64,000 bases of DNA from Buxus sempervirens (taxonomy: Eukaryota > Streptophyta > Magnoliopsida > Buxales > Buxaceae), in the NCBI GenBank assembly GCA_947561395.2, contig OX387184.1:12194205-12258204 (forward strand). Direction: 5' to 3'. The translations under genes and the position numbers were made by a program. This document shows positions 48,217 through 60,461 of this stretch, piece after piece (positions within the stretch are counted from its first letter, which is position 1; the number at the start of each line of letters is the position of its first letter). Below the pieces are notes generated by a model. That model worked only from the letters and a program-made list of their open reading frames with translations, was not told the DNA's origin and made no database searches.

Positions 48217-50389
48217 ATGATGTGGGAGGAGGACTGTGACGACGGAGGAGAAGCAGAGGGAGAGATTCCCGTTGATTTCGATCTCTTTCCAGTCTTTGCC
48301 AAGTCTAAGGTAGTGTTTCTTTTTTTCTTCGCCCCCTTATGTAGTTTCCATTAATTTACTACATCTTTTTCCGCCCTGTTATTGAAAAAAACTACAAGGG
48401 TTTTTACAAATTATGCGTTGCTTATACCAATCTTCTCCATGTATCCACTTTTGGTATCTTTCGCCATTTCTATTGTGGGGTAAAGACATATGTTTCATTG
48501 ATTCCAGAGCATTTTCTAGTGGATTGGAGTTTCGTTTCGAGTTGAAAGGTTGTCTTGGAGAATTAATCCACTGTAATTCACTGGAAAGGATTCGCTATAA
48601 TGCATGGTATTAGCCGGGGATTGAGTGCAAGTGTGTGCCTAGGTGTCAGACTTGTCTAATCTTCACATCACATGATACATGTACTCTTCCCACATACTAT
48701 TACTATATATCTTGAAATTAAAGTAATGAGCACCAAAATATAGCATTCTGATGCACAATATCAGTTTTTTTGCACATTTAAAACTTTGTAATTAAGTATA
48801 AAATGAGCATATAGAACCCATGTATTTAGATTAAAGGAGATAGCTCTTTTTTTTTTATAAGAAAGAAAAAAAAAGGGGGATTTGGCATGGCTTTGAGGGA
48901 TCTAACACAGATACCCTTACCATGCTCATGTTATTTGTGTCAATGTGAGTACTTTGAGTTTGGGGGTGACTAGAAGGGTTTGTGTAATATAGAGCAGGCT
49001 AGAGTGTTGTTGGCACTTGTACAACATTTCTATTGGGTATTGTGGCTTCTTTTTGATCATTATGTTGTGACTTCCTTTGTAGAATTACTACAGAGTATTG
49101 GAAGTAGATTATGATGCCACAGAGGATGCCATTCGATCCAACTATATCCGTCTTGCACTGGTATGTACTATGTGCTATAGTTTATATAACCCATTTAGCT
49201 CTGTGTTATTTTGTGAATAGTCACAATTTGACATTCCCACATTTTTATAATTTTAATTAATTCATATTGAGTATGGCTTTTCGAGGATTATGTTTTTTAA
49301 TTGGTCCAGTTGGTTTTACCTCTCCATGTTCTCTGAATCTTTACTGGCCTGAATACAGCCTGTTTTTTCAAAAAAATTGTTTATTTGCTTGTTTCTTGTG
49401 TGGTTCGGTGAAGTGAATGTATCTAGAATGTCTTAATTTATATACAGTCTTTCAGCTGAAATCATGATTCCTTCCGTTTCTTTACATAGAAATGGCATCC
49501 AGATAAGCGGAAAGATGCAGATGGTGCAACTTCAAGATTCCAAGAAATAAATGAGGCTTACGAGGGTCAGTATATTCTGGAATTCTTTTGTCCTTTTATC
49601 TTTAATTTGTATACTATCCATCAAAGTGGTGAAACAAACTGCACGAAAGAGAGCATGGATATTCTTTTAGGATATCAATTTCTTGCAGAAATGCAGATTA
49701 CAAACTGGCCTTTGCAATTTAGTCAGTTACCAAATTAGGAAGTAGTTTCTTTAGAAATAAGCTCGTGAGGTATTTATTACATGTTTTGTGGTGACTTGAA
49801 AAATAAATATTAGTTGCATACTGAATGTTACCATTCACTTGTTTCTTTTCTGGTAGGGTATAGATATTGATTTCAAAAATTGTGTCATTCTACTCCAGGT
49901 AACACATTTGGACAGATTTTGAGCTGTATATGTTAAGCAAACAAATTTGTGAAATTTCGTTTGTCTCAAGACAAATTTTACCTAGACCCAAAGCAGGGTG
50001 GCGTTTAAGCTACAATTCAAACCTTATCTTGGCAACCTCGTGGTTCTAGTTATAGGAAGTTGGTCGGTAGTTTGACATACATCGAACTGGAAAAGATAAT
50101 TTAACACAATAGGGAACTGACTATTCTTTTGCTCCTGTCTTATACAGTCTTAAGTGATCCAGCCAAAAGAAGAGAGTATGACAGGAAAGCAATGCCGAAC
50201 TTATATGATTACATTACAACCGTGAGATAATGTTCTTTGTCTCTTTTTAGTTATTTGTTTGTATTTTATTATTAATATTTTTTTACTTATAAAGTCAATT
50301 GATAACATCGTTTGCAGGAGTACCTTAAGCGCTACGAGGGCTTGATCTTAACCTGCAATGGCCTTGGGATGAGGCATTCAATATGGTAA
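48217..50389 (+). CDS. Small J-domain (DnaJ-like) co-chaperone, 130 aa, five exons
   Basis: Stimulates Hsp70 ATPase activity through its J domain. Exons: 48217-48309, 49083-49160, 49490-49565, 50148-50221 and 50318-50389. The protein opens MMWEEDCDDGGEAEGEIPVD. The J domain follows: NYYRVLEVDYDATEDAIRSN, then YIRLALKWHPDKRKDADGAT with the obligatory HPD at residues 60-62, then FQEINEAYEVLSDPAKRREY. The C-terminal tail (YLKRYEGLILTCNGLGMRHS, ending IW) has no zinc-finger or client-binding domain and no signal peptide, so it is a J-domain-only (class C) protein, probably cytosolic or nuclear. The start is the first of two adjacent ATGs. The partner is unknown. Confidence 0.92.
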
Positions 50390-51019
50390 CTGAAAACATC
50401 GGAAAGGAGATTGCTTGTCACACATCTGGGATTGTTCACCTACCTATGGACGAGATATTTCTTGAAGGGGACTGGCAAATCGGTTCTGGTGTATTCATAG
50501 CTAGCAGCTTCACCCTCATGTACAGAGGTTAAGGATGAATGTGCTCCCACTCCTCTTGTAGTTTTTTGGGACTTACTGTTGGGGAAGTAGGGTTGCTTTC
50601 CCTTCGACATCAAATGGATAGCTTGTAGAGAAATGAGGAGTGCCATGCACATTGGCAGTACCCTTGTACTTGAAAATTAGACTGTGGTATGTATAAAGTG
50701 AGATGGTGCATTGGAGGGCATGTCAAGAGATACTGTTTTTTTTTTTTTAAATTAGCCCTGGAAGAAAGCTATCTCACGAAATAAAGAAGATTCATTTTTC
50801 CTAAAAATTTTAAAAAATAATTGTAGATTCATCTTTCTACAGAAAAAAGTATGAAACCTTTATAATTGTAGCTGTATTACTATTTTAAATCTGAATTTTA
50901 AAAATGTCATAAGCTGAACTTTCCAACCACCAAGCAACTGTGTTTAAAAATTGTTTCTGAAACATTTTCTTCTTTTATGTTGACGAGGATGAGTTCAGGG
51001 CTCTGTTTCTTCCCTTCTA
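50390..51019. other. 3' flank of the J-domain gene
   Basis: Presumed 3' UTR and spacer; contains a T run near 50740. No coding region recognised. Confidence 0.5.
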
Positions 51020-51445
51020 GGCTTTTCAGGATGAAGCACTCCACTTAGGCAATTAGGATCTGCCTGCCCCAGCTAATGTCAAGTTGAAGCCGCAACACTC
51101 AGTGCATTCACAAGTGACGATCAGAAGGTAGAATCATTAGCAAGCTCCTCATTTTTTGACATGAGCCCCGCTAACAAGGAAGATGACTGGTCACTTGAAC
51201 ATAAGCAATTCTTAGCAAGCTCCTCATCTTTTGACATGATCCCCACTAACAAGGAAGGTGACTGGTCACTTGAACATAAGCAATTATGAGTAATGCTATG
51301 AGGATGCAATGCCATACTGCTGAAGCATCAAACTTGATGCACCCGTAGTGGCAGCAGTAGCTGTAATGCTTGTAGAAGCTGCTAACTTCCAAATTTGTCA
51401 GGTTGTAGAGAGTTTTGATTTTGAGCAACTCCAAAGATTGTTCTA
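51020..51445 (+). pseudogene. Possible degenerate coding remnant with duplicated segment
   Basis: Three + strand pieces look protein-like but are interrupted. After a CTTCTAG acceptor the frame reads AFQDEALHLGN, stops, then DLPAPANVKLKPQHSVHSQV. A second frame reads AFTSDDQKVESLASSSFFDM, followed by SPANKEDDWSLEHKQF, and ends in a stop at 51285-51287. A third piece (about 51343-51444) reads VAAVAVMLVEAANFQICQVV and ends EQLQRLF then stop. The middle piece has a 75-bp tandem duplication (51137-51211, 51212-51286). I do not recognise the parent gene. It could also be non-coding sequence that happens to be open. Confidence 0.35.
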
Positions 51446-51884
51446 AAACAATCTAATGGTGCTGTGTGACTTTCTTTCATGAATGTGCAGTAAATTTTGG
51501 CAGCAGATGCAGATCTCCAAAATTCCCAATTATGGAGGTTGTACCCTTCAACTCTCTTCCACATGCCACCTCACATTTCTGTCTCCACTTTATGAACAGC
51601 AGAGAATTGATCCCATGAAAAAGAGCAAAATTTTCCAACTTCTGAAGCACTTCAGCTCATACTTTCTGCATATAACCATGTCTCTGAGCAGAGAGAAAAA
51701 CTGGAGAGACCATCACAGTAAAGTAACTGTGACATACAAACATACGACAGATTCCAAGACAAAAATCTTCATTACTAAAGGTTAATTGCTGCTTCAATTC
51801 ATCCTCTGCATCAATCTCAATTCTAGGAGACAAGTTATTGCTTCTATTCATCTTTTTCCGTGCTTATTTGTGTGAAACATCCAT
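51446..51884. other. Spacer before the PPR gene 3' end
   Basis: Contains the presumed 3' UTR of the PPR gene. Open frames here are short and lack family resemblance. Confidence 0.45.
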
Positions 51885-53435
51885 CTATGCAAGAACTAGC
51901 TTGTCAATCAGTTCAAATGCACCAACTAGCTTCCTCTCCTTGCATATTGATTCAACCAAGTGACCCCATGTGCTAGGCTCTGGCTTAAATCCCATCTCTC
52001 CCAATTCATATAATGCCATTGTTGCATCAGATGCCTTCCCAGCCTCACACAGACTAACCAACAACTCATTTGATGTTGCGAAATGAGGCACAAAACCCCT
52101 ACCCAGCATCAGACCCAATGAATACATTATCCTCTCCATTTCCCCCTCTTTCAACAAGAAATTTAACACAATCCTATAACTTGCCTTGTTCAAATAAACA
52201 CCCTCACAAGGCAATCTCTCAAGCATGTCCAGAGCTTCTTTAAACCTGCCTTCTCTGCACAAACCTCCAAGTATCACATTGAAGGTCACAACATCAGCTT
52301 TGCATTCCTTTCCTTTCATTTCCTTCAGCAACTCTATAGCATCATCAACTTTTCCAGCCCTACAAAGGCAGTTAATAAGAGTTGTATAACCAACATGATC
52401 CATTTTCAACCCAGAGCTCCTCATCTCTTCGAAGACCTCCTTGGCCTCCTCCACTCTCCCTTCCTTGCAGAAACCATTCATCAGAGATGAGTAATTGAAA
52501 AGATTTGGCGGGCATCCATTCTTTGTCATGAAGTCGATGATCTTTCTAGCCCTATCGACTTTCCCTCCTCGGCAAAAACCATTGATTAATACATTGTAAG
52601 TAAGAGCATCGGGTAACACCTTATCTTTCGACACCATTTCCTCGAACAGATCAATGGCTTCTTGGAGTTTCCCTGTATCACAGAGGCCACCCATGAGAGT
52701 CGAGTAGGTAATCAGATTAGGGTAAGAGACCTCAGACTTCCTCATCTCCTTTAAAACTTCAAAAGCAGATTCGAGATCCCTATTCTTGCAGTGGTGCTTT
52801 ACCAATATATTGAAAATGCAGGTATTGGGTTTCAAGTTGAGACTCTTCTTCGAGTCCGAAAGAAGCTTCCTAGCCAAATCAAGCCGACCAGATTCGACTA
52901 GGAGATTGAGACAAGTGCTGATAGCTTTCAGCGAGGGCTTTTCTCGAACAATTGGCTGGATAGCATAGAACATATCGAGTGTCCGTTCATGTAGAGAACA
53001 CTTGGAGAAAAGGGTCATGAGATTAACGAACAAACCTTCATGGAATTTGCAGGTCTCGAGGGTCATCTGCCGAAGAATTGCATCAACGGCCTTAAATTTC
53101 TTCGATCGAGCAAGCTTATGAAGGACGATGGAGTATGTGGCAGTGTTGTGATTGAAACCTCGCTGCTTGGCCACCCTGTTAAAGATCTCTAGGGCACGTT
53201 GGGGGTCCTTCTCACGTTTGATTATGTTGATGGCGAGATCATGGGAGATGAATTTGGATTTCTTCGTTGTGGGTGGAGTGGCTTGTGGTGGAGGATCTGG
53301 TTCCGCTGAGTTGGGTTTGATGTAGTGAAGAGGTGAGATCCACGGAAGGGAAGCTGATGCTGAAGAGGAAGAAAAGCAACAGCTGTGACTGAGACGAGCT
53401 CTCATGGAATCCATTACAGTCGCCGTGAATCTCAT
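51885..53435 (-). CDS. P-class pentatricopeptide repeat protein, 516 aa, intronless
   Basis: Organellar RNA-binding protein of the PPR family; P-class members mostly stabilise, process or promote translation of organelle transcripts. It has about a dozen 35-residue repeats, for example YPNLITYSTLMGGLCDTGKL, LPDALTYNVLINGFCRGGKV and CPPNLFNYSSLMNGFCKEGR, each helical pair ending in the G(K/R)xxxA pattern. There are no L/S motif alternation and no E, DYW or SMR domain. The N-terminal 60 residues are Ser/Arg/Pro-rich (SCCFSSSSASASLPWISP), suiting a mitochondrial or plastid presequence. By memory it resembles Arabidopsis At5g18475. The start is uncertain among Met 1, 8 and 11 of the open frame; the first is given. 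Absence of introns is usual for PPR genes. Confidence 0.92.
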   Translation of the reverse strand: MRFTATVMDSMRARLSHSCCFSSSSASASLPWISPLHYIKPNSAEPDPPPQATPPTTKKSKFISHDLAINIIKREKDPQRALEIFNRVAKQRGFNHNTATYSIVLHKLARSKKFKAVDAILRQMTLETCKFHEGLFVNLMTLFSKCSLHERTLDMFYAIQPIVREKPSLKAISTCLNLLVESGRLDLARKLLSDSKKSLNLKPNTCIFNILVKHHCKNRDLESAFEVLKEMRKSEVSYPNLITYSTLMGGLCDTGKLQEAIDLFEEMVSKDKVLPDALTYNVLINGFCRGGKVDRARKIIDFMTKNGCPPNLFNYSSLMNGFCKEGRVEEAKEVFEEMRSSGLKMDHVGYTTLINCLCRAGKVDDAIELLKEMKGKECKADVVTFNVILGGLCREGRFKEALDMLERLPCEGVYLNKASYRIVLNFLLKEGEMERIMYSLGLMLGRGFVPHFATSNELLVSLCEAGKASDATMALYELGEMGFKPEPSTWGHLVESICKERKLVGAFELIDKLVLA

Positions 53436-53962
53436 AAGTTCAAATTCCTTAATAGTGGGTTATGGCCAAGTTCAGTGGACAGGGTCATCTTCCACGCCAA
53501 GAAGATGGAAAAGAATACACGGATTAATCATAATACCAAAATAGAAAGAAAAAATAATAAGGTGATTCAAATTCCAATAAGATCAACTTCAGTTTGCCCT
53601 ATTTGTCAATTTTCAGCATTGCATACTTCCGGGCGCACACATCGATCCAAGGTGATTCAGAGTAGCAAACCAGTGAAAAGCCCCGATCAATGAGTGGTCT
53701 TCTCTTCACGTAAAAACCAAACCAGTATCTTAAAAAACCAGCATAAGAAGGAAGATAGAGCTGATGATAATTGAAAAGAGATCCATCACATTTTTTTTTT
53801 GGTAGTCAGAGATCCATCACATTAAGAATATAACTGATGCATTCCTGGGTTGGAATGGATAACAGGCAAAATGTTAAATCGAAATAGACATGAATAACCC
53901 TACATCTCTCTCCTCCTTAATCAGAAAACAGAACTATCTAAGGATGACGAGCATCTCCCACA

Positions 53963-56900
53963 TCAATCATCATTCGATCCGAGAACCTGCTGTTTAAGCT
54001 CTTCAATTTTAGCTGATAATTCTTCCCTGTTTTTCTGGATAAGGCAGATGAACACAAACGATTTAGCATGCTTCCTTACATTGCTAGTATATGGTATGTC
54101 AAAATGTCTCAAAAGAGCTACCTTGAATATAAGATATCGGGAGCCGAACCAGATTGTGTAGGCAAGGCCAACAATTTCCATCAACTTGGGGAACTGTAAG
54201 ACACGTGTTATCAGCCAAAACAAACATGAGTTTTCTAAATTCTCATCCAAACCAATTGAAGGTGGAAAAATACGCACCACTGGAATTGAATCAATGGCAC
54301 CAACAATGGCTGATGCCAACCACACGCTGATGACAGCAACACCACCGTAAAGAAGATTTGAATATGTATCTTCTGAGTCCAGCTACGGATAGTTGAGGGG
54401 CAGGTCATTGAGTTAGACAAGTACTCCAACCAACCAGAACCAAAATTACAAAATTGGATCATCTCAATGAAAAATAAATGTACAGGCAAAAGGATAAATG
54501 CATGACATACTGGTAACAGTAACATGTCAAACTAGGATCCATATCATTTCATTGCATTTCCATAATGCAATATCAAAAAAGTAAATAAAGGTGCATTCTA
54601 GTCTGGATAGTACCATGAGAGAACAGCTACCATTAGTAATCCATGTTGATTGAGATCACCTCAAGTAACATTCATCATTTTTTTTTGGTAGTAAGTAACA
54701 ATCATCATGACAACACCCTTGGTTCACTCTCACAATTATTATTTTTTTTAATATTCGATAAAAAACATTTGCAGAAATTGGGAAAGTCAACAACATGGTT
54801 CAACACCATTAGAGAAGGAAAGAGACAGAAGCTGGTAGGAAAAAATTAGGAGTCACAGAAAGTAAAATTAATTGATAAACTAAAATAAGGTGTTATAAGA
54901 TGATGAAAGTAAGTAATGAATTTATACTTTTGAAGCATTTCTATCATTCATCATGTCAACACTCTTGATATCCAATACCAAAATCCTTTTTCAGGAAAAT
55001 AAAATAGGGAAAGCTCTGGGGGCCTGGGGGGACAAACAATTTATTAGAGAAATGAAACAATGTAACCATATAATGACCACAAATAGAAGAAAAAGAAGGA
55101 TAAGTCACCAAGGAGAACTAAGATTAAAATATTAGGCAAGATAAAAGCAAAGCAGAAATCAAGGAAAGCAAAATTAATGGCATTGTTATTTTGTTATCCT
55201 ATAAAATTTGATGAATATTAAAAAACAATATAGAATAAGAAAAAAAAAAGGTGCCAAATGAATATATGATGACATAAATTAGAAGTCAGGGCTATGCTGG
55301 TCAACTGCTCAGCATCAACATGGTCATTCACTTCACAGCAAGCATTTATACACATTTTGGATGAGTTTATACCATTTATCAATTCTATTATTATACAATC
55401 TTTTCCCTTACTCTGTTAAATAAAGAAAGTGAACAGCTTAAAGGCAAAAAAAAATTTACACAGTTCTTGACAATCCAATATGTTCCTTGATGTATCCAAA
55501 TCTCAAAAATTCTTTTTGGAACCACATTCCATCTCAATTTTAAGAATTCTGATGAATACTTGCATTGGTCGTTCTGACTTTCTTCGTTAGAAAATTCTAA
55601 GGACACGACAGAATAATTTTAAGGTTAATTCTGGTCCAGGCACCACCTGTCCCCACCAAAGAATGAAATGAAGATGAAATGCATATCAAATCACCTATGG
55701 CTTGGCAAGCCTTTCATTGAGGATTTGATCGTTTCTAGGATTTGAAAATCCAAAATAGCTATCGTCACTACTACTCTTTGTATACTTCGAAAATTATCTT
55801 ACACAATGGAAGTGTGAAACCAAATTTTTTATGCGATTGGTTAGTCAAGCGCATTAAATGGACAGACTGATTACATATTAGCTGAAATTATTTTTGAACA
55901 AAAATTAATTATTTAATTTATCATAATAAATTTTGCAATTATGAGGAAAAAAAGAGAAAAAATTATTTCAGAGATGGGGTTGTCCGAAGCAATGCTCCCT
56001 CACAGTTACCTACTAATAAATAAATGCCACCTGAAAGCTTATATGAACGGCCCCATTTCACATGTACTATACTATAAAACAACCCTAGATCACATATAAA
56101 GTTTTAGACTATACAAAAGTTTTCACTTGGCATTAGACGTCAACCAATTTTTCTTTCTAAAATCTTAAGACACAATAAAAGGTTGGATGGGCATTATACA
56201 TGTGACAAAACCCAATACAAATATGTTATTGGGGCTTATATAAGTTAAGATATTATATGCACATATTACCCAATGGTCTCCTGCCAAATGGACAATCTAT
56301 ATTGCCCACATCATTCATTTATTGGCAAAAATGATCCTTTCACAATAGCAAACTGAAGATGTTGTGCTAGTACAAAGAATCTTTCACCATAGTTTTATTT
56401 GATTAAATGGTTAGTTTTTATGTCTAAAATTGGGATATCATTAAGGTGAAAGGTATTTTATTTTATTGCAACAGCCCTAGTCACAACCGCTTTATATAGC
56501 TGTTGAATAAGACTGGAATATGTCATGTGGAAGAATGATATAGCCAATCAAGACCATTCATTTTACAGGGGACCATTTGGATTAATCACATGAACAACAT
56601 CTTAACTAAATAAGTCCCCGTCATAAATGTGCATAAGGGTTTTGTCAAATGTATCAATGGGTATTCAATTTTTTTAATGTTTTTTTGAGTTTTCAATAAG
56701 ACAAAATGTTTGTTTCAGGCAAGCCAAATCTAACATGTGAAAAGCTAATTTATGTCTAAAACATTGTACATGACCTATGGTTGGTTGATAGCATACATGA
56801 ACCACAAACATGCTTCATCATTTATTTAAAATGACTTTTTGAAAAAAAATTAAAAATTGTAAAACTATATGAAACATAAAATATACAAAGTGCTATGATA

Positions 56901-58979
56901 AATGTACCCTAACTATACTCAATTCAGTATAATAAATCTACGGAAGCAGTATTTAATTGGATTTACCCTGATAAATGTAAGTCATAAGTTTTAAAACGGC
57001 AATGAATGTCTCTAACTTAAACATGCTATGAGTTGCACGGTTAGATTTTCTTTTTCTATGTATTGTGACATGTAACATACACAACATTAGATTTCGGCCA
57101 AAATCTGTCTTTTTCTGCTATTTGAAGTTTCAATGAATAAATGCATGACTAGCGTTTCTTAATTGCCAAGTTGTCCAATATCATTTCTCAGTATCATGTT
57201 TAAAATTTAGACCATGCTTTTGCTGCACCATTCTGGAGAATATCCTATGTGTATGATATATTTTGGCACTCAATAAAAAGAGAGAGAGAGAGAGAAAAAA
57301 AGTTATAATATAAAGCCTCCGGCCAGCTATGTGATCAACTTGAGCAAAGTGCTACAGTAAAATAATTCTGTCATAATCACCATTAGATTTATTTGTATCT
57401 GAGGTCATGGTCACAATAACTAATTAATCTCTTACATAGCCAGTGGGTGAATTGACGTTCATAAAAGAAGCTAACAAAAACTGTCATGTCAGAGATCAAA
57501 TCCATGATAAAATGCCTTCAATACTAAGGAAAGCACAGACAAATCCAATTGATGAAGGAAATTCAAAATATTCTGCAACTCAACCCATGCAAGCTTCATG
57601 ACAAGATTTTTTATTTTTTATTTAGTAGAGGTAAAATATCAACACCATTAATGGGAACATATTCCTTGAGCTATTTGCATCAGAAGAAAGAATTGAAACT
57701 ATAAACTAAAAAAGTGGTATGGGAAACCATGTGTAAACTGATTAGCAAAATCGGAAGTTCAATTATAACAGAAAATCAAAGACACACAGATGCACAAAAA
57801 CATTAATAGAGCTTGTCGCAAAAACTTTCATACCGTGCAGAATAGAATGTTAATGCAGATTTTCTCAACAAATTAATAAAAAAAGAAAGAAGGCAAAACA
57901 GCAGCATGAATGAAATGCCTTCTCCCAAGCAATTAGATAAACAAGTAAAACATGCTGCGAGAAAATGTGCATGTTATTTGACAGCCATCATGTTGCATTA
58001 CTCACATTGAGCTTATCCAAAAATTCAAAGATCTGAGTTTGGTCACCAACTGGAGCTTCTTCCTTTGGTACTTCTTCAGTAAGTTCGGGTTTGTTTTGTG
58101 CATTATTGTCATCCTCAGAAGCTTCTTCCGTTGTCATTATCCCATCTGATATCCGGCTCTTACTAGTTGAAGTTTCTTCAGAAGTTGTTGCTCTCAACAA
58201 ATGAGTACCAAAATAAAGCAATCCTTAAGAGAACAAAGAAACAAGATATCAATCCATACGTAAGTAAGGCAACACTTTTCTTTTCATGTAATTAGAATGA
58301 CGAAATTAAACAAATTAAGTGATCCCATCAGCATGTAGCCTGTCATAAAAAAATACCACAACTATCTGTGACTAAATAATAGGAGTTTCGCCAAAGAGTG
58401 AATTAAGATTTAAAAAGTAAAATAAAATATGCCCAATATTCACCCCCATGCTTACTAATCAAATAAGGTTGAGCAGCCGATTCATTTCGATAGCCAGGAA
58501 GACATGTCCAGTGATTGAAAATTGTCTTGTGGGGAAAGAAAGGGGGGATTTAGCAGCTAAGCGACTAATAATAATAATATTTATTATATTTATTTTTTCC
58601 GCGGCGAGCTCGATTGGAAGGCACTGAATAAACAGAAGAAATTGCAGAAAGCAAGCCCCAAGCTTACTGTCGAAGCTGCCTAAGACGCAGACAATAAATT
58701 GTCTGAAAGAGAAATACAGTAACAAACTAAACCATTGGAACCCTATCAAAATACCCTGTAGCGGAAGAAAACACTAACAGGCAATACATGTAAGAAATCC
58801 AGGGTTTCGAAGTACAGAAAAAAGGAAAAGCGTAAGAGCAAACCTCGATGTCGGTGAGGAACAATGGTTTTTTTGAGAGGGAGAGATGGTTTGAAGCCGA
58901 AGCGAGTGGAGTTTAAGTTGAGGAGTCTGTAGTGAGGAAGGTTTGACAGGCCATGGGATGTACATGCACAGAGCTCCAT
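53963..58979 (-). CDS. CURT1D: CURVATURE THYLAKOID 1 (CAAD-domain) protein, 200 aa, five exons
   Basis: Thylakoid membrane protein of the family that bends grana margins. Exons: 58979-58844, 58223-58006, 54382-54278, 54193-54122 and 54034-53963. The N-terminus (MELCACTSHGLSNLPHYRLL, Ser/Arg-rich) looks like a chloroplast transit peptide. An acidic linker follows (EEASEDDNNAQNKPELTEEV), then IFEFLDKLNLDSEDTYSNLL, an amphipathic entry to the CAAD domain. Two membrane helices are at about residues 127-149 (YGGVAVISVWLASAIVGAID) and 155-176 (FPKLMEIVGLAYTIWFGSRY), and a C-terminal coiled segment ends KIEELKQQVLGSNDD. The order and length fit CURT1; the D paralogue is my best guess from the longer acidic N-terminal part. 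Intron 2 (54383-58005) is 3.6 kb. The gene is 528 bp downstream of the PPR gene on the same strand. Confidence 0.88.
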
Positions 58980-59166
58980 TGTGATCGTCTAAGCAGCGCG
59001 GCGAGGATGAAATGTTTCAGGCTCTCATCCGGACCTGATATTTTGCTCGCGTCAGCCCGGGGGCATTTTTGAGGAAATTATTTTTTTTTTGGGACTCTGG
59101 CGGGGAATTAACTTTTAGTGATACTTTTTGACAATAATTAAAATTAAGTCATCTCAATGTTATTTT

Positions 59167-59595
59167 AGGATAAATTACACTTTACCCCTTGAAGTATGCT
59201 ATAATTACACTTACTTCCCTTGAAGTTTCTAAAATAACACTTTCCCCTTGAGATTTGTGTATGGGTCAAAATAACACTCTTTCATTGAAGTTTTCGTCAA
59301 AACAATAGTGATAGTTAGTAAAATAATTTTAACTGGCCAAGATTACCCTTTTATAAAGATAAGAACAAAAATTTTAATGGCCTAAGACATAAATATCATT
59401 TAACTTAATGGGGGTAATCTTGTACAGTTAAAATTATTTTACTAACTATCACTACTGTTTTGACAAAAACTTCAATAAAAGAGTGTTATTTTAATCCATA
59501 CACAAATTTCAAAGGGGGAAAGTGTTATTTCAAAAACCTCAAGGAGGTAAGTGTAATTATAGCATATCTCAAAGGAGGTAAGTATAATTTACCCT
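59167..59595. mobile_element. Palindromic MITE, about 429 bp
   Basis: Long inverted repeats of about 190 bp: the left end GGATAAATTACACTTTACCC corresponds to the reverse complement of the right end, GGGTAAATTATACTTACCTC. Both arms carry TGCTATAATTACACTTAC and TGATAGTTAGTAAAATAATT. It is non-coding. The GGGTAAATTA(C/T)ACTTACC terminus is common in plant non-autonomous elements, often assigned to Mutator-like families; that assignment is recalled rather than shown here. The arms have diverged, so it is not recent. Confidence 0.85.
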
Positions 59596-59659
59596 TTTTT
59601 TTTATTGATGTAAGTGTCTCAACTGAAACCCAAAAAAAAAAAAAAAACCATTGGTCATG

Positions 59660-59790
59660 AAATTTGTAACGATATAAGTGTTTCAAGTGGGACTCACATG
59701 AAAAAACACAAATACTTTACGCGTTTCAAGTGGGATTCACATAAAAAAACACAAATTATAAAATACTTCACATGATAACATCTCATAGCC
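59660..59790. repeat. Relative of the 8681-8990 repeat element
   Basis: Contains TCAAGTGGGACTCACATGAA and a second copy TTTCAAGTGGGATTCACAT, then TACTTCACATGATAACATCT and CATAGCCAC. This parallels GTGGGTCTCACATGAAAAAA and CTACATGACAGTATCTCATG at 8930-8985. Confidence 0.6.
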
Positions 59791-59873
59791 ACAACAGTAG
59801 CAGGAGGGAAAAATTCAACACACGATTTCATTTAAAAGAATAACTGAATTTTAGTAATATTTTAACTTTCAAG

Positions 59874-60043
59874 AAATCTTTATCAAAATAACTAAATTTT
59901 AGTAATATTTTACTATTACAAACCAGCTCGCTGAGATGGCTTGTACAAGTCCGTCAATGACATGGAACGAGTGATATAATTGCCAATATGTTTGTAATAG
60001 CAGAATATTACTAAAAATTTATTATGTTGATAAAGGTTTCCGA
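59874..60043. repeat. Inverted-repeat element of about 170 bp
   Basis: The left arm (CTTTATCAAAATAACTAAAT, then TTTAGTAATATTTTACTATT and ACAAAC) pairs with the right arm near 59990-60043 (GTTTGTAATAGCAGAATATT, then ACTAAAAATTTATTATGTTG and ATAAAGG). The loop contains GCTCGCTGAGATGGCTTGTA. Part of the left arm is also directly duplicated upstream (59828-59850). Confidence 0.75.
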
Positions 60044-60461
60044 AGAGTTAAAAGTCAGCACATTGCTGACTAAATTTTAATTATGTTTTAAGAAATATGT
60101 TTTGCAGCCAGCCACATAGTGCCACGTCAATTAATCTGTACAACATCAGCGAGTAACGTTAATGACCATGTCGCCCTGCACTGCACTAAATTACGTAACG
60201 CGAGGAGATTTCATATCATTACACGTGGCATCTTCAAGCCGAGTCAGTCCGCCACTCGTGCCGCATTTTCCATAAAACAGGAATATCACGAAAATTAGTA
60301 TTTGAATAAAGGGGGAAAATCATGGGCCTTTTTGCCACAAGTTTCTGTCCCTCTTGTTCTTTCCCAAACGTCAAAAACAAAATATATTAAACAGACCAAA
60401 AGTTTAAACAAATGAAAGCTTCTTCAAACTTGGGGGATGGATTCTCCATGAGCTTCTGAAT

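Larger units (their letters stand above)
58980..60461. other. Intergenic region packed with inverted-repeat elements
   Basis: Apart from the elements listed separately (59167-59595, 59660-59790, 59874-60043) and a fragment related to the 10176 MITE (59105-59165), no gene is visible. The last 100 bp are the PDH E1 alpha 3' UTR side. Confidence 0.6.

Noticed and set aside
51483-51785. 100-codon open frame (+)
   Set aside because: No protein-like motif pattern; overlaps the probable 3' UTR of the PPR gene.
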